From Mariniblastus fucicola (GTDB taxonomy: Bacteria; Planctomycetota; Planctomycetia; Pirellulales; Pirellulaceae), in NCBI RefSeq assembly GCF_008087665.1, contig NZ_CP042912.1, positions 4,712,001 to 4,776,000 of the forward strand: a stretch of DNA of 64,000 bases. Direction: 5' to 3'. How positions within the stretch are numbered: position 1 is the stretch's first letter; each line of letters opens with the position of its first letter. The notes under the pieces are model-generated. The model did not search any database. It was not told the origin of the DNA and saw only the letters and a program-made list of their open reading frames with translations. Positions 25,674-34,048 of this stretch are shown one piece after another. The position numbers and the translations under genes were made by a program.

Positions 25674-26621
25674 ATGATCGAACTTCAACAGGTAACAAAA
25701 CTTTACGGGACCGTGATCGGCGTCAACGAGATCAGTCTCTCGCTGGAACCGGGAACGTATGGATTGCTGGGCCCGAATGGTTCTGGCAAAACAACGCTGA
25801 TCAACTTAATTCTTGGCCAACTAAAGCCCACGATGGGCAGCGTCCGTCTGTTTGGCGAAAACCCGTGGCGACGCAGTCGGCTGTTGCGAAACGTCGGGCA
25901 CTGTCCGGCGTTGGAAATTTCGTACCCGCGAGTCACCAGTCTGCAATGGGTGACGTACATGGTGCAGATGCATGGTTTCGGATTTTCGGAGGCGCAGTTG
26001 CGGGCCAAGACGGCGCTCGACAAAGTCAAACTTACTCACGTCATGAATCGGCCCATGGTTGAGTACTCATTGGGCATGCGTCAGCGAGCCAAACTGGCTC
26101 AAGCGATTGCTCACGATCCCCAATTGCTGATCCTCGACGAGCCATTCAATGGCCTGGATCCGGTGGGACGTTTTGAGATGACAGAGTTCCTCAGAGAATG
26201 GGGCCGTGAAGGTAAGAGCCTTGTTCTGGCCAGTCACATTTTGCACGAAGTCGAAGCTGTGAATCCTTCATTCTTGCTGATCTACGGAAGCCGCCTGATG
26301 GCTTCGGGTTCGCCGGAGGAAGTTCGACGCATTCTGGCAAACTCGCCGAATACTTTGGTGATTCGAAGTTCCGATTCGCGAAAGTTGGTGAGTCTATTGT
26401 CTGCTGAATGTCCATTGGCGTCAGTCCGGTTTCGGTCCGATGATGAGATCGAGGTTGAAACAGAGTCGGCGTCAGAAGTGTGCCAAACGCTGACTCGAAT
26501 CGTTAGTGATCAGAAGATTTCAATCCATGAGGTCACTTCGACCGACGAGTCACTCAAGGCGTTGTTCTCGACGTTGATGCGGATTCACCGCGGCGAGATG
26601 CAGAAGGGAGCCATCAATTGA
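25674..26621 (+). CDS. ABC transporter ATP-binding protein (second)
   Basis: A 315-residue ABC ATPase starting MIELQQVTKLYGTV, with AGGAA before the ATG and an eight-base gap after the permease gene. It has Walker A GLLGPNGSGKTTLINL, signature YSLGMRQRAKLAQ, Walker B LLILDEPFNGLDP and switch His VLASHILHEV. As in the first ATPase, a ~95-residue C-terminal extension follows. The two ATPases are paralogous in layout but clearly diverged. The frame stays open far upstream, but that part is out of frame with the real permease. It pairs with the next permease, overlapping it by four bases. Confidence 0.93.
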   Translation: MIELQQVTKLYGTVIGVNEISLSLEPGTYGLLGPNGSGKTTLINLILGQLKPTMGSVRLFGENPWRRSRLLRNVGHCPALEISYPRVTSLQWVTYMVQMHGFGFSEAQLRAKTALDKVKLTHVMNRPMVEYSLGMRQRAKLAQAIAHDPQLLILDEPFNGLDPVGRFEMTEFLREWGREGKSLVLASHILHEVEAVNPSFLLIYGSRLMASGSPEEVRRILANSPNTLVIRSSDSRKLVSLLSAECPLASVRFRSDDEIEVETESASEVCQTLTRIVSDQKISIHEVTSTDESLKALFSTLMRIHRGEMQKGAIN

Positions 26622-27430
26622 AGAACTGGATCATTGGGGCTCTGGCAACCTGTCGTTTCGAAATGCAGCGGTCGTTTAGCATGCAGCGTCTGGCGTCATC
26701 GTTGGGCATGGTGCTGTTTCCACCGTTGATGCTCTGGATGATTATCCTTGGCGCGACACGAACGCAGGGAGCCGGCGAAGTCCTGGCTTACGTATTGTTC
26801 ACGATTATTTTTCTCGTGGCACTGGTTTCGCTGCTCTCGCTATTGCTGTGGGCGACCCCGAACGTACATGGGGAAATCGAAGGCAAGACCTGGTCTTTTA
26901 TTGCGATGCGGCCCGGTGGACGAATCTCGAATTTTCTTGGCAAGTACCTGACTGCGGTCATGGTTTCTTTTGCGACCGCGTTTCTGGCACTTACGCTGTG
27001 CGTCGTCGTCGCCAACCGATACGGGACTCTGGGCGGTGGTTCGGAGCCGTGGGAAAAGCTGGGAATCCTGACGGGAATTTTTGCAATCGCCTGTGTGGTT
27101 TACGGTGCGATCCTTTCAATGCTCGGCGCGTGGTTTACGAAGCGTGCGATGGTTGTGGGAGCCGGCTATCTGATCGGCGTCGAAACGATTCTTTCAGCTG
27201 TCCCGGCGGTGGTCAGCAGTTTCACGATGAGCTATCACCTGCGAAGGCTTGGAGAGCTTTGGCTGGGGTGGTTCTTGCCTGACAGCCAGCCTGAGTATGA
27301 GATGATTTTCGGTCCCGCCGGACCGGTTTGGTTTCACCTGCTCTGTCTGGGAATCGCTGCGGTTGCGGCGTTGTTGGTCGGCGGATTGATCGTCGTGAAT
27401 CGTCAGTACGCGATGGGCGAAGAAGTTTAG
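26618..27430 (+). CDS. ABC-2 type transporter membrane protein (second)
   Basis: A 270-residue membrane protein starting at TTG 26618, whose last bases overlap the stop of the upstream ATPase (TTGA). GGGAG lies upstream. About six membrane helices can be drawn (LGMVLFPPLMLWMIILGA, YVLFTIIFLVALVSLLSLLL, YLTAVMVSFATAFLALTLCV, LTGIFAIACVVYGAILSML, a helix near VVGAGYLIGVETIL, and LLCLGIAAVAALLVGGLIVV). GKTWSFIAMRPGGRISNFLGK is the cytoplasmic region typical of ABC-2 permeases. With the upstream genes it would form a heteromeric exporter or two related exporters. Confidence 0.83.
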   Translation: MKNWIIGALATCRFEMQRSFSMQRLASSLGMVLFPPLMLWMIILGATRTQGAGEVLAYVLFTIIFLVALVSLLSLLLWATPNVHGEIEGKTWSFIAMRPGGRISNFLGKYLTAVMVSFATAFLALTLCVVVANRYGTLGGGSEPWEKLGILTGIFAIACVVYGAILSMLGAWFTKRAMVVGAGYLIGVETILSAVPAVVSSFTMSYHLRRLGELWLGWFLPDSQPEYEMIFGPAGPVWFHLLCLGIAAVAALLVGGLIVVNRQYAMGEEV

Positions 27431-27485
27431 CCGCCTCAAGGTTCGGCGAAATCGGATTTGAGCCCGAAAAATTCGGCCCAAATCA

Positions 27486-27502
27486 TTGGCCCGCGATTTG
27501 CA
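27486..27502 (+). promoter_or_regulatory. Candidate sigma-54 (-24/-12) promoter
   Basis: TTGGCCCG-CGAT-TTGCA fits the sigma-54 consensus TGGCACG-N4-TTGCW with a single change (A to C). GG and GC are exactly 12 bases apart. It lies about 120 bases before the repeat-protein gene in the correct orientation. RpoN and its activator are outside the window. Confidence 0.5.
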
Positions 27503-27619
27503 CTTCTGTCTTAATAGTGAACGCAGCGTTCTGTCGTTCTTGCGATATCGATTCGATAAGCTGAGGATGTAGACCGCGGGACGTTGCGTCGAGTCAAACT
27601 TTTGTGAACCAGAATTGAG

Positions 27620-28075
27620 ATGAGAACAACCATGAATATGCGAAAAGGAATTTTGGCGATCGTTGCCCTGACGGCTTTCAGCTTTTACGCCGCTAACGCC
27701 GGCGCCCAAATCGTATCGGCAGGATACGGCCAAGGACTCAATATCGGAGGCCCGTACGGCGTCCAGTACGGTGGTGGCCATGGCTATCGAATCGGTCCTC
27801 CAAATGTCGGCGTGCAATACGGAGGAGGCCAGATCTTGCGATACGGCGTACCTCGTGCCGGTGTACGCATCGGCGGTGGCGAAGGCGTTCGCTTTGGCAC
27901 GCCCAACATCGGCGTTCAGTACGGCGGTGGACAACTGCTCAGGTACGGGACGCCCAACGCAGGCGTTCGCATCGGCGGCGGAGAAGGTGTTCGAATTGGA
28001 ACGCGAGGTTACGGAGTTCAATTCGGAACCGGGATGGGTCTGCAGATCGGCAGAATCTACCGGCGCGGTTGGTAA
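27620..28075 (+). CDS. Secreted Gly-rich protein of 17-residue tandem repeats
   Basis: A 151-residue exported protein with no recognised family. A signal peptide (MNMRKGILAIVALTAFSFYA, cleavage near NAGAQ) leads into a repeat tract starting at residue 47. Five complete 17-residue units of pattern GVQYGGGQxLRYGxPxx or GVRIGGGEGVRxGTxxx are followed by a partial unit (GVQFGTGMGLQIG) and the tail RIYRRGW. Odd and even units alternate, so a 34-residue higher repeat is also visible. There is no Cys and almost no acid besides Glu in the GGGEG units. Alternation of hydrophobic and Gly positions suggests a stacked beta-solenoid or amyloid-like fibre; that is inference. The ATG at 27632 or 27638 may be the true start. 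Confidence 0.7.
   Translation: MRTTMNMRKGILAIVALTAFSFYAANAGAQIVSAGYGQGLNIGGPYGVQYGGGHGYRIGPPNVGVQYGGGQILRYGVPRAGVRIGGGEGVRFGTPNIGVQYGGGQLLRYGTPNAGVRIGGGEGVRIGTRGYGVQFGTGMGLQIGRIYRRGW
27758..28012 (+). repeat. Five 51-bp coding tandem repeats
   Basis: Period of 51 bases (17 codons) within the secreted repeat protein, each unit opening with GGCGT(C/T). Units 2 and 4, and 3 and 5, are most alike, pointing to duplication of a 102-base block. Confidence 0.8.
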
Positions 28076-28530
28076 CCAATGACGTTGATCATCGATGCCA
28101 AACCAAACTGGTATCGGTAGTGCTCGCTTCAGCGCCGGAGTCCGCAGAGCTCCGGCCGAAGTGTGGTACGACGGTCTTGCGCGACAGGCTCGATTGCGAT
28201 CCTTCAAGTCGCTACCAAGTGCCAGCACATTTCGCTGCACATGCTCAAAGTTGAGAGTGCTGGCAGAATCGTTTTCACGCTGCAGCGATTCGCGATTCGC
28301 AAAATCTTCAGGACAAGCGTCCATCGCTTCGCCGGCTTCAGCGCTGGTATGGCGACATGAACTGGCGAAAACAAAACAGTTCCGAAAAAACTGAACTGAA
28401 GAAAACCTGACTGCTGCGGAATGAAAGATAGGCAACATTGAGGTTTTGGCAGCTTTGATATTGCCGCTTCGGTCGAGACTCAGCTACTCTTCGCGCCCTG
28501 CGTTTTGTACTGACCCGATGCTCCAGTTCC
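28076..28530. other. 455-base intergenic region, no gene seen
   Basis: It holds CCGGAG/CTCCGG arms near 28127-28150, a possible weak end hairpin for the repeat-protein gene without a T run. No convincing reading frame was found. A long minus-strand frame covers it but is rejected. It presumably contains the promoter for the mechanosensitive channel pair. Confidence 0.4.
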
Positions 28531-30459
28531 ATGAACACAACGACAAGATCGCAATCCGCCAAGACTCTGCTGATGTTTGCGCTGACAATGTGCGCGATGG
28601 CATTCGGCCTGAGTCCTGTTGCGGCTCAAGAATCCAGCGTCGACATCACTGAGCCGAGTAGAATCACGGACAGCTTGATCAGTCGTAGCGAACTAAATCG
28701 ATTGCTGAATCAGCCGGTTCGCGACGCGAATCCTTTGCGGCAAACAGAACCGATGGCGAAACCTCTGCCGCAGCCAGTTCCCAGCCAGCCGCCTATACTG
28801 AATCCGATTGTCGACTCTCAGGTTCAGCCCACGACTTGGCAAAGTCAGGAACCACAAGTTGAACCGCCACAGTCAGATCAAGCGAGCGACGCTGTTGCTG
28901 AAGCGGTCGCTGCCGACGACCCGATTGCTGAATTCGGACCGATGCCCAGCCCGGCGATGCAGAGCTTCCACCATAAGCTGGACATGCTGCTCGAGATTCC
29001 GATCGAGCAACTCAAAGATGAAATCGCAGCCCGCCGCGCGACAATCAAGACGTCTCTCGGCTTCGACGAGGATGCCAAAAAAGATCGACTTCGACATATC
29101 GAAATCGCTGAAACAGCTGCGGCGCAAGCAACACAAAACGTGGCGAAGAAGGACGAGCTGCAGAATCGCGTCATCAACTTGAACAAGGAACTGGAGTCGC
29201 TGAGACTGGAGTCGAAGAAACCAGCCGAACCTGATCCGGTCGACCGGAGCCTGGAAGTTGCTGCGATGCAGTCGATTCTGGGACAACTTCAGGCGGAACT
29301 TGCACAGTCGACGACTAACGTTCGCAAGATTCAGGAACGGATTCAGCAGCGAGACGATCGAATGGCTCGCATTCCAAATGAACGTCTGCAGAGCCGCAAC
29401 GAAGTCACCAAGTTGCATGAAGAGTTCTTGCAAAAACAGGCCACGGGAACTGAAGAAATCGAAGTTTTGCTCGCGATCAAGGCTCGTGAACTGGCCGAAA
29501 ACACCAACGCGCAACTGCTCGATCAGGAAGCCAGCTGGCACGATCTATCGCAAGAACTGCTGCCGCTGAGCAAGACGATTCATCAGCGCGAGGTCCAGCG
29601 ACTGGAACACGAAATCAACGCCTGGAATAAAGCGATTGCTGGGCGAAAACAGGCCGAGCTTGAGAAACAGATTCAGGTCGCGAGACAGGCTGCCGTTGAA
29701 ACTCACGCCGCGTTGAAGGACTTTTCCCGGCAAACGACTGAACTGGCTCAGGCTCGCGCCGATCTGGCTGAAAAGATTGGGAAGCTACAAAACGACAAGC
29801 TGAAAGTCAGCAAGCAACAGAGCGAAGTTCACGATCAGAAAGATAGTCTGGAAAACTCTATCCGTGAGGTTGGAAAGGACGGCAGTCGCGACCTGCTGAT
29901 TCAGGTGCATCGAAATCTGATCCGACCGTACGAAGGCATGGCCAAGATTCGACGAATGGAAGCGAGACTTCGCCAAACACGCGGCACGATTCTGAAACTA
30001 AGAGCCGAGCAGGAGCTCGTTGCCGACGCGCAAGCATTCATTCGTGACCATCTAAAAATTGAACACGATGTTCCCGTTGCCGACACAACGCTGATTGCGA
30101 TGGCAGAGGAAGCCGTCGAAACGCATCGACAGCAGTTGACGGAACTGGAACGCGACAATACGCAGTTTCAAAAGCTGCTATTGGAAGTTCTGCCTGAACG
30201 AAAACTTTTGCTGGAAGAAATTTCCGCGACTCGCGAATTGGTCGACACTCACGCCTTGTGGGTGCAGAGTGCTGATCCGATGAGCCTGGAGCTGCTATCG
30301 AAGTCTTCCGATGGAGCGAAAGAGTTCTTTGAGTACACGCAGTGGCGTGAGCTTGGACAATCGATCGTTGGCCGAGTCACCAACCGTCCGTACGAATGCG
30401 CCGTCGGGCTGTTGGGCCTGATGGTCGCATTTGTGGTCGGAAGAAAGTTCAAAGGATAA
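28531..30459 (+). CDS. Exported coiled-coil protein, MscK-like periplasmic half
   Basis: A 642-residue protein. The N-terminus is a signal peptide (LLMFALTMCAMAFGLSPVAA), followed by a Pro/Gln-rich linker and then about 450 residues of almost continuous coiled coil (e.g. ELQNRVINLNKELESLRLE, QRLEHEINAWNKAIAGRKQ). It ends with one membrane helix (CAVGLLGLMVAFVVG) and RKFKG. This is the layout of the long periplasmic domain that precedes the channel in MscK/KefA proteins. The channel gene starts three bases after the stop. I infer that the two chains together equal one MscK-type protein (642 + 613 residues, against about 1120 in E. coli). Confidence 0.75.
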   Translation: MNTTTRSQSAKTLLMFALTMCAMAFGLSPVAAQESSVDITEPSRITDSLISRSELNRLLNQPVRDANPLRQTEPMAKPLPQPVPSQPPILNPIVDSQVQPTTWQSQEPQVEPPQSDQASDAVAEAVAADDPIAEFGPMPSPAMQSFHHKLDMLLEIPIEQLKDEIAARRATIKTSLGFDEDAKKDRLRHIEIAETAAAQATQNVAKKDELQNRVINLNKELESLRLESKKPAEPDPVDRSLEVAAMQSILGQLQAELAQSTTNVRKIQERIQQRDDRMARIPNERLQSRNEVTKLHEEFLQKQATGTEEIEVLLAIKARELAENTNAQLLDQEASWHDLSQELLPLSKTIHQREVQRLEHEINAWNKAIAGRKQAELEKQIQVARQAAVETHAALKDFSRQTTELAQARADLAEKIGKLQNDKLKVSKQQSEVHDQKDSLENSIREVGKDGSRDLLIQVHRNLIRPYEGMAKIRRMEARLRQTRGTILKLRAEQELVADAQAFIRDHLKIEHDVPVADTTLIAMAEEAVETHRQQLTELERDNTQFQKLLLEVLPERKLLLEEISATRELVDTHALWVQSADPMSLELLSKSSDGAKEFFEYTQWRELGQSIVGRVTNRPYECAVGLLGLMVAFVVGRKFKG

Positions 30460-30462
30460 GCC

Positions 30463-32304
30463 ATGGCATCTGGAAACATCAATCATCCTTTGGCCGATGA
30501 CATCCGTGCATTTTCACGTTTTGGTCCGGCAATTGCCAGCGCGATTCACACATTCTGCAATGCGCTCCTGCTGCCGCTACTATTGGCGATTCTCGCGTGG
30601 CAGATGGCTCCAGCCTATGAATTGATGACGCTCAAAGGCAGCGTGCACCACGCGATTATTGTGATCGTGCCGATGTTGTTCATGTCGATGCTGTTGCTGA
30701 AAACGTTCAAGCCTGACGGGCTTGCGGAGAAACATTTCGGATGGTCAAAATCGCTCTGCCGCGGAATTCATGCGGGCATGAGATGCTTTGTCTGGCTGGT
30801 GTTGCCGCTGAAGTTCTTCTGCGAGTCGCTGGGGACATTTCAAAACGGAGCCTGGTACGATTCGCTGGGGCGACTGTTCTTTCTGGCGACGCTTACCGCG
30901 ATTTCGATGGCGCTCTACCTGATCTGTCGCGGCGTCAATCAGTGGCGAGATACAGTCCTGGAAACACAGGGGCTGGCAAGGACACGTGCTCAACGACGCC
31001 AGTATCGTGAAAGCCTGCTCAACGGCGGTCCAATCGATGTTGAAATGCTCAGCGCTGACACCTGGAAAGCAACACTCAGAAGGCTTCTGTTGCTCGGCGT
31101 TTCCCTGGTGCCAATGATCTTGGTCGGGCTGTCGATTTCGGGCTATCACTTTACGTCGATGCAAATGACAAAGCGGGGAATCTGGTCGACCCTGTTAGCA
31201 GGCTTGATCGCGATCATCGCGGGACTTATCAGTCGCATGCTGTTGGTGACTCAGTTTCGAGTCAAGCTTCGTCAGCTGAAGCGAAACGACACAGGGCACA
31301 TCGGCGAAGACGAATCGATCAACATCTCGGAGATCTCGACTCAGGTCAATCAGCTTTTGAGAGCGACCGCGATTGTGGCGATGGTCGTGATCGGTTGGCA
31401 CATTTGGTCAGAAGTTTCTCCCACCATTCGGTTCCTGGACAGCGTCGAACTTTGGGATGCAGAGAACCATAAAGGCGAGCTTAAAACTTACACTGGAAGC
31501 CACATGCTGATGGCGATTGGGACGCTATGCATTACCTGGGTGCTTAGCCGAAATCTGCCTGGATTATTGGAACTGACGCTGATCGATCGGCTGCCATTCG
31601 ACAAAGGCGGACGATATGCGATCTCGTTCGTTGTCCGCTATCTGGTTGGATTGCTGGGGATTTTACTGGCTTGCAAGATCGTCGGATTTTCGTGGAACAG
31701 CGTCCAGTGGCTTGCCGGAGCACTGGCCTTGGGCTTGGGCTTTGGGCTGCAGGAGGTCTTCGCAAATCTCGTTTCCGGAATCATTATTCTGATCGAGCGA
31801 CCGATTCGAGTCGGCGATTTTGTAACCATCAACGGGACCACTGGTCACGTCGCACAAATGCAACTGCGGGCGACAACCATTCGTGACCTGGACATGCGTG
31901 AGCTAATCATTCCGAACAAGAAGTTCATCACAGAGGACGTGATGAACTGGACTTTGAGCGATCAGTTGTCTCGTCTGATCGTGAAAGTCGGCGTCGCGTA
32001 CGAGTCGGATACTCAACTGGTTCAGGACACACTGCTGTCGATCGCGAAAAAGCATCCGCTGGTGCTGCATCGTCCACAACCGGTGGTCGTTTTTGGTCAG
32101 TTTGGTGATTCGACGCTAAATTTTGAATTACGAGTGATCGTTCCGAAACGTGACCTGTTCCCCCAGGTTCAGCATGAATTGAACATGGCAATCAACGCCG
32201 AATTTCGCGCCAAAGGAATCGAGGTTGCGTTTCCACAACGAGAGATTCGCGTCAGAACAGAAGCGATGGCAAGCAATCCAGTTCTGGAACGTAAAGCGAG
32301 CTAG
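30463..32304 (+). CDS. Mechanosensitive ion channel, MscS/MscK type
   Basis: A 613-residue channel that should open on membrane stretch during osmotic downshock. About ten membrane helices precede the MscS core at ~400-600: the pore helix LGLGFGLQEVFANLVSGIII, followed by ERPIRVGDFVTINGTTGHV (beta domain), IPNKKFITEDVMNWT and the C-terminal alpha/beta domain. The extra N-terminal helices make it MscK-like rather than a minimal three-helix MscS. An AAGGA site precedes the ATG, and only three bases separate it from the coiled-coil gene. Translational coupling of the pair is likely. Confidence 0.92.
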   Translation: MASGNINHPLADDIRAFSRFGPAIASAIHTFCNALLLPLLLAILAWQMAPAYELMTLKGSVHHAIIVIVPMLFMSMLLLKTFKPDGLAEKHFGWSKSLCRGIHAGMRCFVWLVLPLKFFCESLGTFQNGAWYDSLGRLFFLATLTAISMALYLICRGVNQWRDTVLETQGLARTRAQRRQYRESLLNGGPIDVEMLSADTWKATLRRLLLLGVSLVPMILVGLSISGYHFTSMQMTKRGIWSTLLAGLIAIIAGLISRMLLVTQFRVKLRQLKRNDTGHIGEDESINISEISTQVNQLLRATAIVAMVVIGWHIWSEVSPTIRFLDSVELWDAENHKGELKTYTGSHMLMAIGTLCITWVLSRNLPGLLELTLIDRLPFDKGGRYAISFVVRYLVGLLGILLACKIVGFSWNSVQWLAGALALGLGFGLQEVFANLVSGIIILIERPIRVGDFVTINGTTGHVAQMQLRATTIRDLDMRELIIPNKKFITEDVMNWTLSDQLSRLIVKVGVAYESDTQLVQDTLLSIAKKHPLVLHRPQPVVVFGQFGDSTLNFELRVIVPKRDLFPQVQHELNMAINAEFRAKGIEVAFPQREIRVRTEAMASNPVLERKAS

Positions 32305-32312
32305 GCATCGCA

Positions 32313-34007
32313 ATGGATGGCGAAAAATCAACTTCGCTGAAATGGTTGTGGTGCATTGTCCTTGCGCTTCCGTCGTTGCTTCCGCTGGCGATGCACTTTC
32401 ACTTCGCCAACAGCGCCGACGAATTCGGAACCGGGTTCATCCAGAACGACCAGCCCTACTACATGGCGAATGCCCGCGAGCATTTTGACGCCGGTAAAAT
32501 TTCGCTTACCTACAAAAACCCGAACGACTGGCGGCGCGACAGCCCGAGAATCTACTTCCAGCCGCAGACGCTGTTTCTAGGATTCGTGCAGAAGTTCACA
32601 GGCGCCGATCCGGCATTGATCTTTGCGATCTTCGGATTCGTTTTTGCCGTACTGACAGTCCGCGTCGCGTGGTCGCTGCTGCTTGAGTTCGTTCCCAGAG
32701 CCGATGATTCGTGGTTTGCGAATCTGGCAATGTTTATCTGGGGAGGTGGCCTCTTCGCCGTGGCTGGATTGGCAACGATGTTGATTGCTCCACAGTCGGA
32801 CCTGGCTCTCTACGATTACCTGACGATGTACGATCCGTTTCAGGGCTGGTGGTTTCTCAACCTGGGACGCAATTTGGTGTTTCCGATGGAAGCCTGGTAT
32901 CACTTTCTGTTCCTTGGCGGTGCATTGATGTTGGCGCGAGGCAAACACTTTGCGGCGATCGCAATCGGGCTGCTGATCTCCATTTCGCATCCGTTCACTG
33001 GTGTCGAATTTTTGGCCATCATGACGGCTTGGCTTTTTTTGGAACGCATCTTCTGGCAGCAAAAGTCAACTTCATGGATCAGCATTGCCGCCTCGTTGGT
33101 ACTGCTTGTTTTGCACGTCGGCTACTACCAGGTTTGGCTGGGAACTTTTCCAACTCACCGCGAGTTACACGAAGTCTGGGAACTGGCTTGGGAGCTGAAA
33201 GCCGTCGACATGATCCTGGGCTATGGACTGGTTGCCGCGTTTGCATTTTGGACCTGTCGAAGTTCGACACAGTCGGCAAGCTTTCTGTCGCAGTCGAAAC
33301 ATCGCTTGCTGGTCGTCTGGTTCGCCGTGGCGTTTCTTTTGGCCAACCATGAGTTCTTCATGAAGTCCGTTCAGCCGTTACATTTCACTCGCGGCTACGT
33401 CTGGATGCCGCTATTCCTGATCGGAGCATCCTCGCTGCAACGATTGACGCAATACTTTAATGATCGTGGTCCGTTCAAGTACGCGACCTGGGTTCTGGTC
33501 CTGCTGATGTTGCTGGACAACGCCACGTGGCTGTCGGTATGCTCAATTGACGGGCGACACAATTCGGCTCATTCCAAAACTGACTTTCGCGCCGTCATGG
33601 CGGTTCTCAATGAGGCTCCCCGTGAAACTACAAATGAGAAGCTGGTTGTCGTCAGTAATTCAAGGCTGCTCAGTTACCTGGCCACGACCTACACGCCGCA
33701 CGACGCATTCTGTGGCCACGGCTACCTGACACCGGATGTGCAACAGAGCGAACGGAAAGTCTCAGCACTCATTTCGGGTGGGGCGTTCATTGAATCGCTT
33801 GATGGATATCCGCAGCTGGTCGTGCTGGATTTCAATGGTCCGTCGGTCGACACGAAAACCGCCGCAGAGACCAAAAATCGCCTCCGAACGTGCTACGAGG
33901 AAAACGGCTACGAAGTCGCGGAGCTTGAAAGCTCGGATTCGTTCGCTGTTTTTCAATGCACGCCAGCAGTCTCCCGCCAGCAACTTGGCAACTCAGACGA
34001 AAACTGA
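32313..34007 (+). CDS. Polytopic membrane protein, possible GT-C-like
   Basis: A 564-residue inner-membrane protein with 10 or so membrane helices up to residue ~415 and a C-terminal soluble domain of ~150 residues. The first loop after helix 1 is polar (NSADEFGTGFIQNDQPYYM) and contains acidic residues, as in GT-C glycosyltransferases and O-antigen-like membrane enzymes, but no decisive motif is seen. The soluble tail (VLNEAPRETTNEKLVVVSNS, AFCGHGYLTPDVQQSERK) could be a substrate domain like those in such enzymes. It starts eight bases after the channel gene and so probably belongs to the same transcript. Function unassigned. Confidence 0.7.
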   Translation: MDGEKSTSLKWLWCIVLALPSLLPLAMHFHFANSADEFGTGFIQNDQPYYMANAREHFDAGKISLTYKNPNDWRRDSPRIYFQPQTLFLGFVQKFTGADPALIFAIFGFVFAVLTVRVAWSLLLEFVPRADDSWFANLAMFIWGGGLFAVAGLATMLIAPQSDLALYDYLTMYDPFQGWWFLNLGRNLVFPMEAWYHFLFLGGALMLARGKHFAAIAIGLLISISHPFTGVEFLAIMTAWLFLERIFWQQKSTSWISIAASLVLLVLHVGYYQVWLGTFPTHRELHEVWELAWELKAVDMILGYGLVAAFAFWTCRSSTQSASFLSQSKHRLLVVWFAVAFLLANHEFFMKSVQPLHFTRGYVWMPLFLIGASSLQRLTQYFNDRGPFKYATWVLVLLMLLDNATWLSVCSIDGRHNSAHSKTDFRAVMAVLNEAPRETTNEKLVVVSNSRLLSYLATTYTPHDAFCGHGYLTPDVQQSERKVSALISGGAFIESLDGYPQLVVLDFNGPSVDTKTAAETKNRLRTCYEENGYEVAELESSDSFAVFQCTPAVSRQQLGNSDEN

Positions 34008-34048
34008 CAGAATTGGTGCAAAGGATGCTTTGCCCAAGGAGGGATTCG

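Noticed and set aside
27194-28438. A 414-codon open frame on the minus strand
   Set aside because: It overlaps the end of the ABC permease gene and all of the repeat-protein gene. Its composition (many Ser, Arg, Asn, Ala) is that of an antisense shadow of the 51-base repeats, it has no recognisable domain and no ribosome site.
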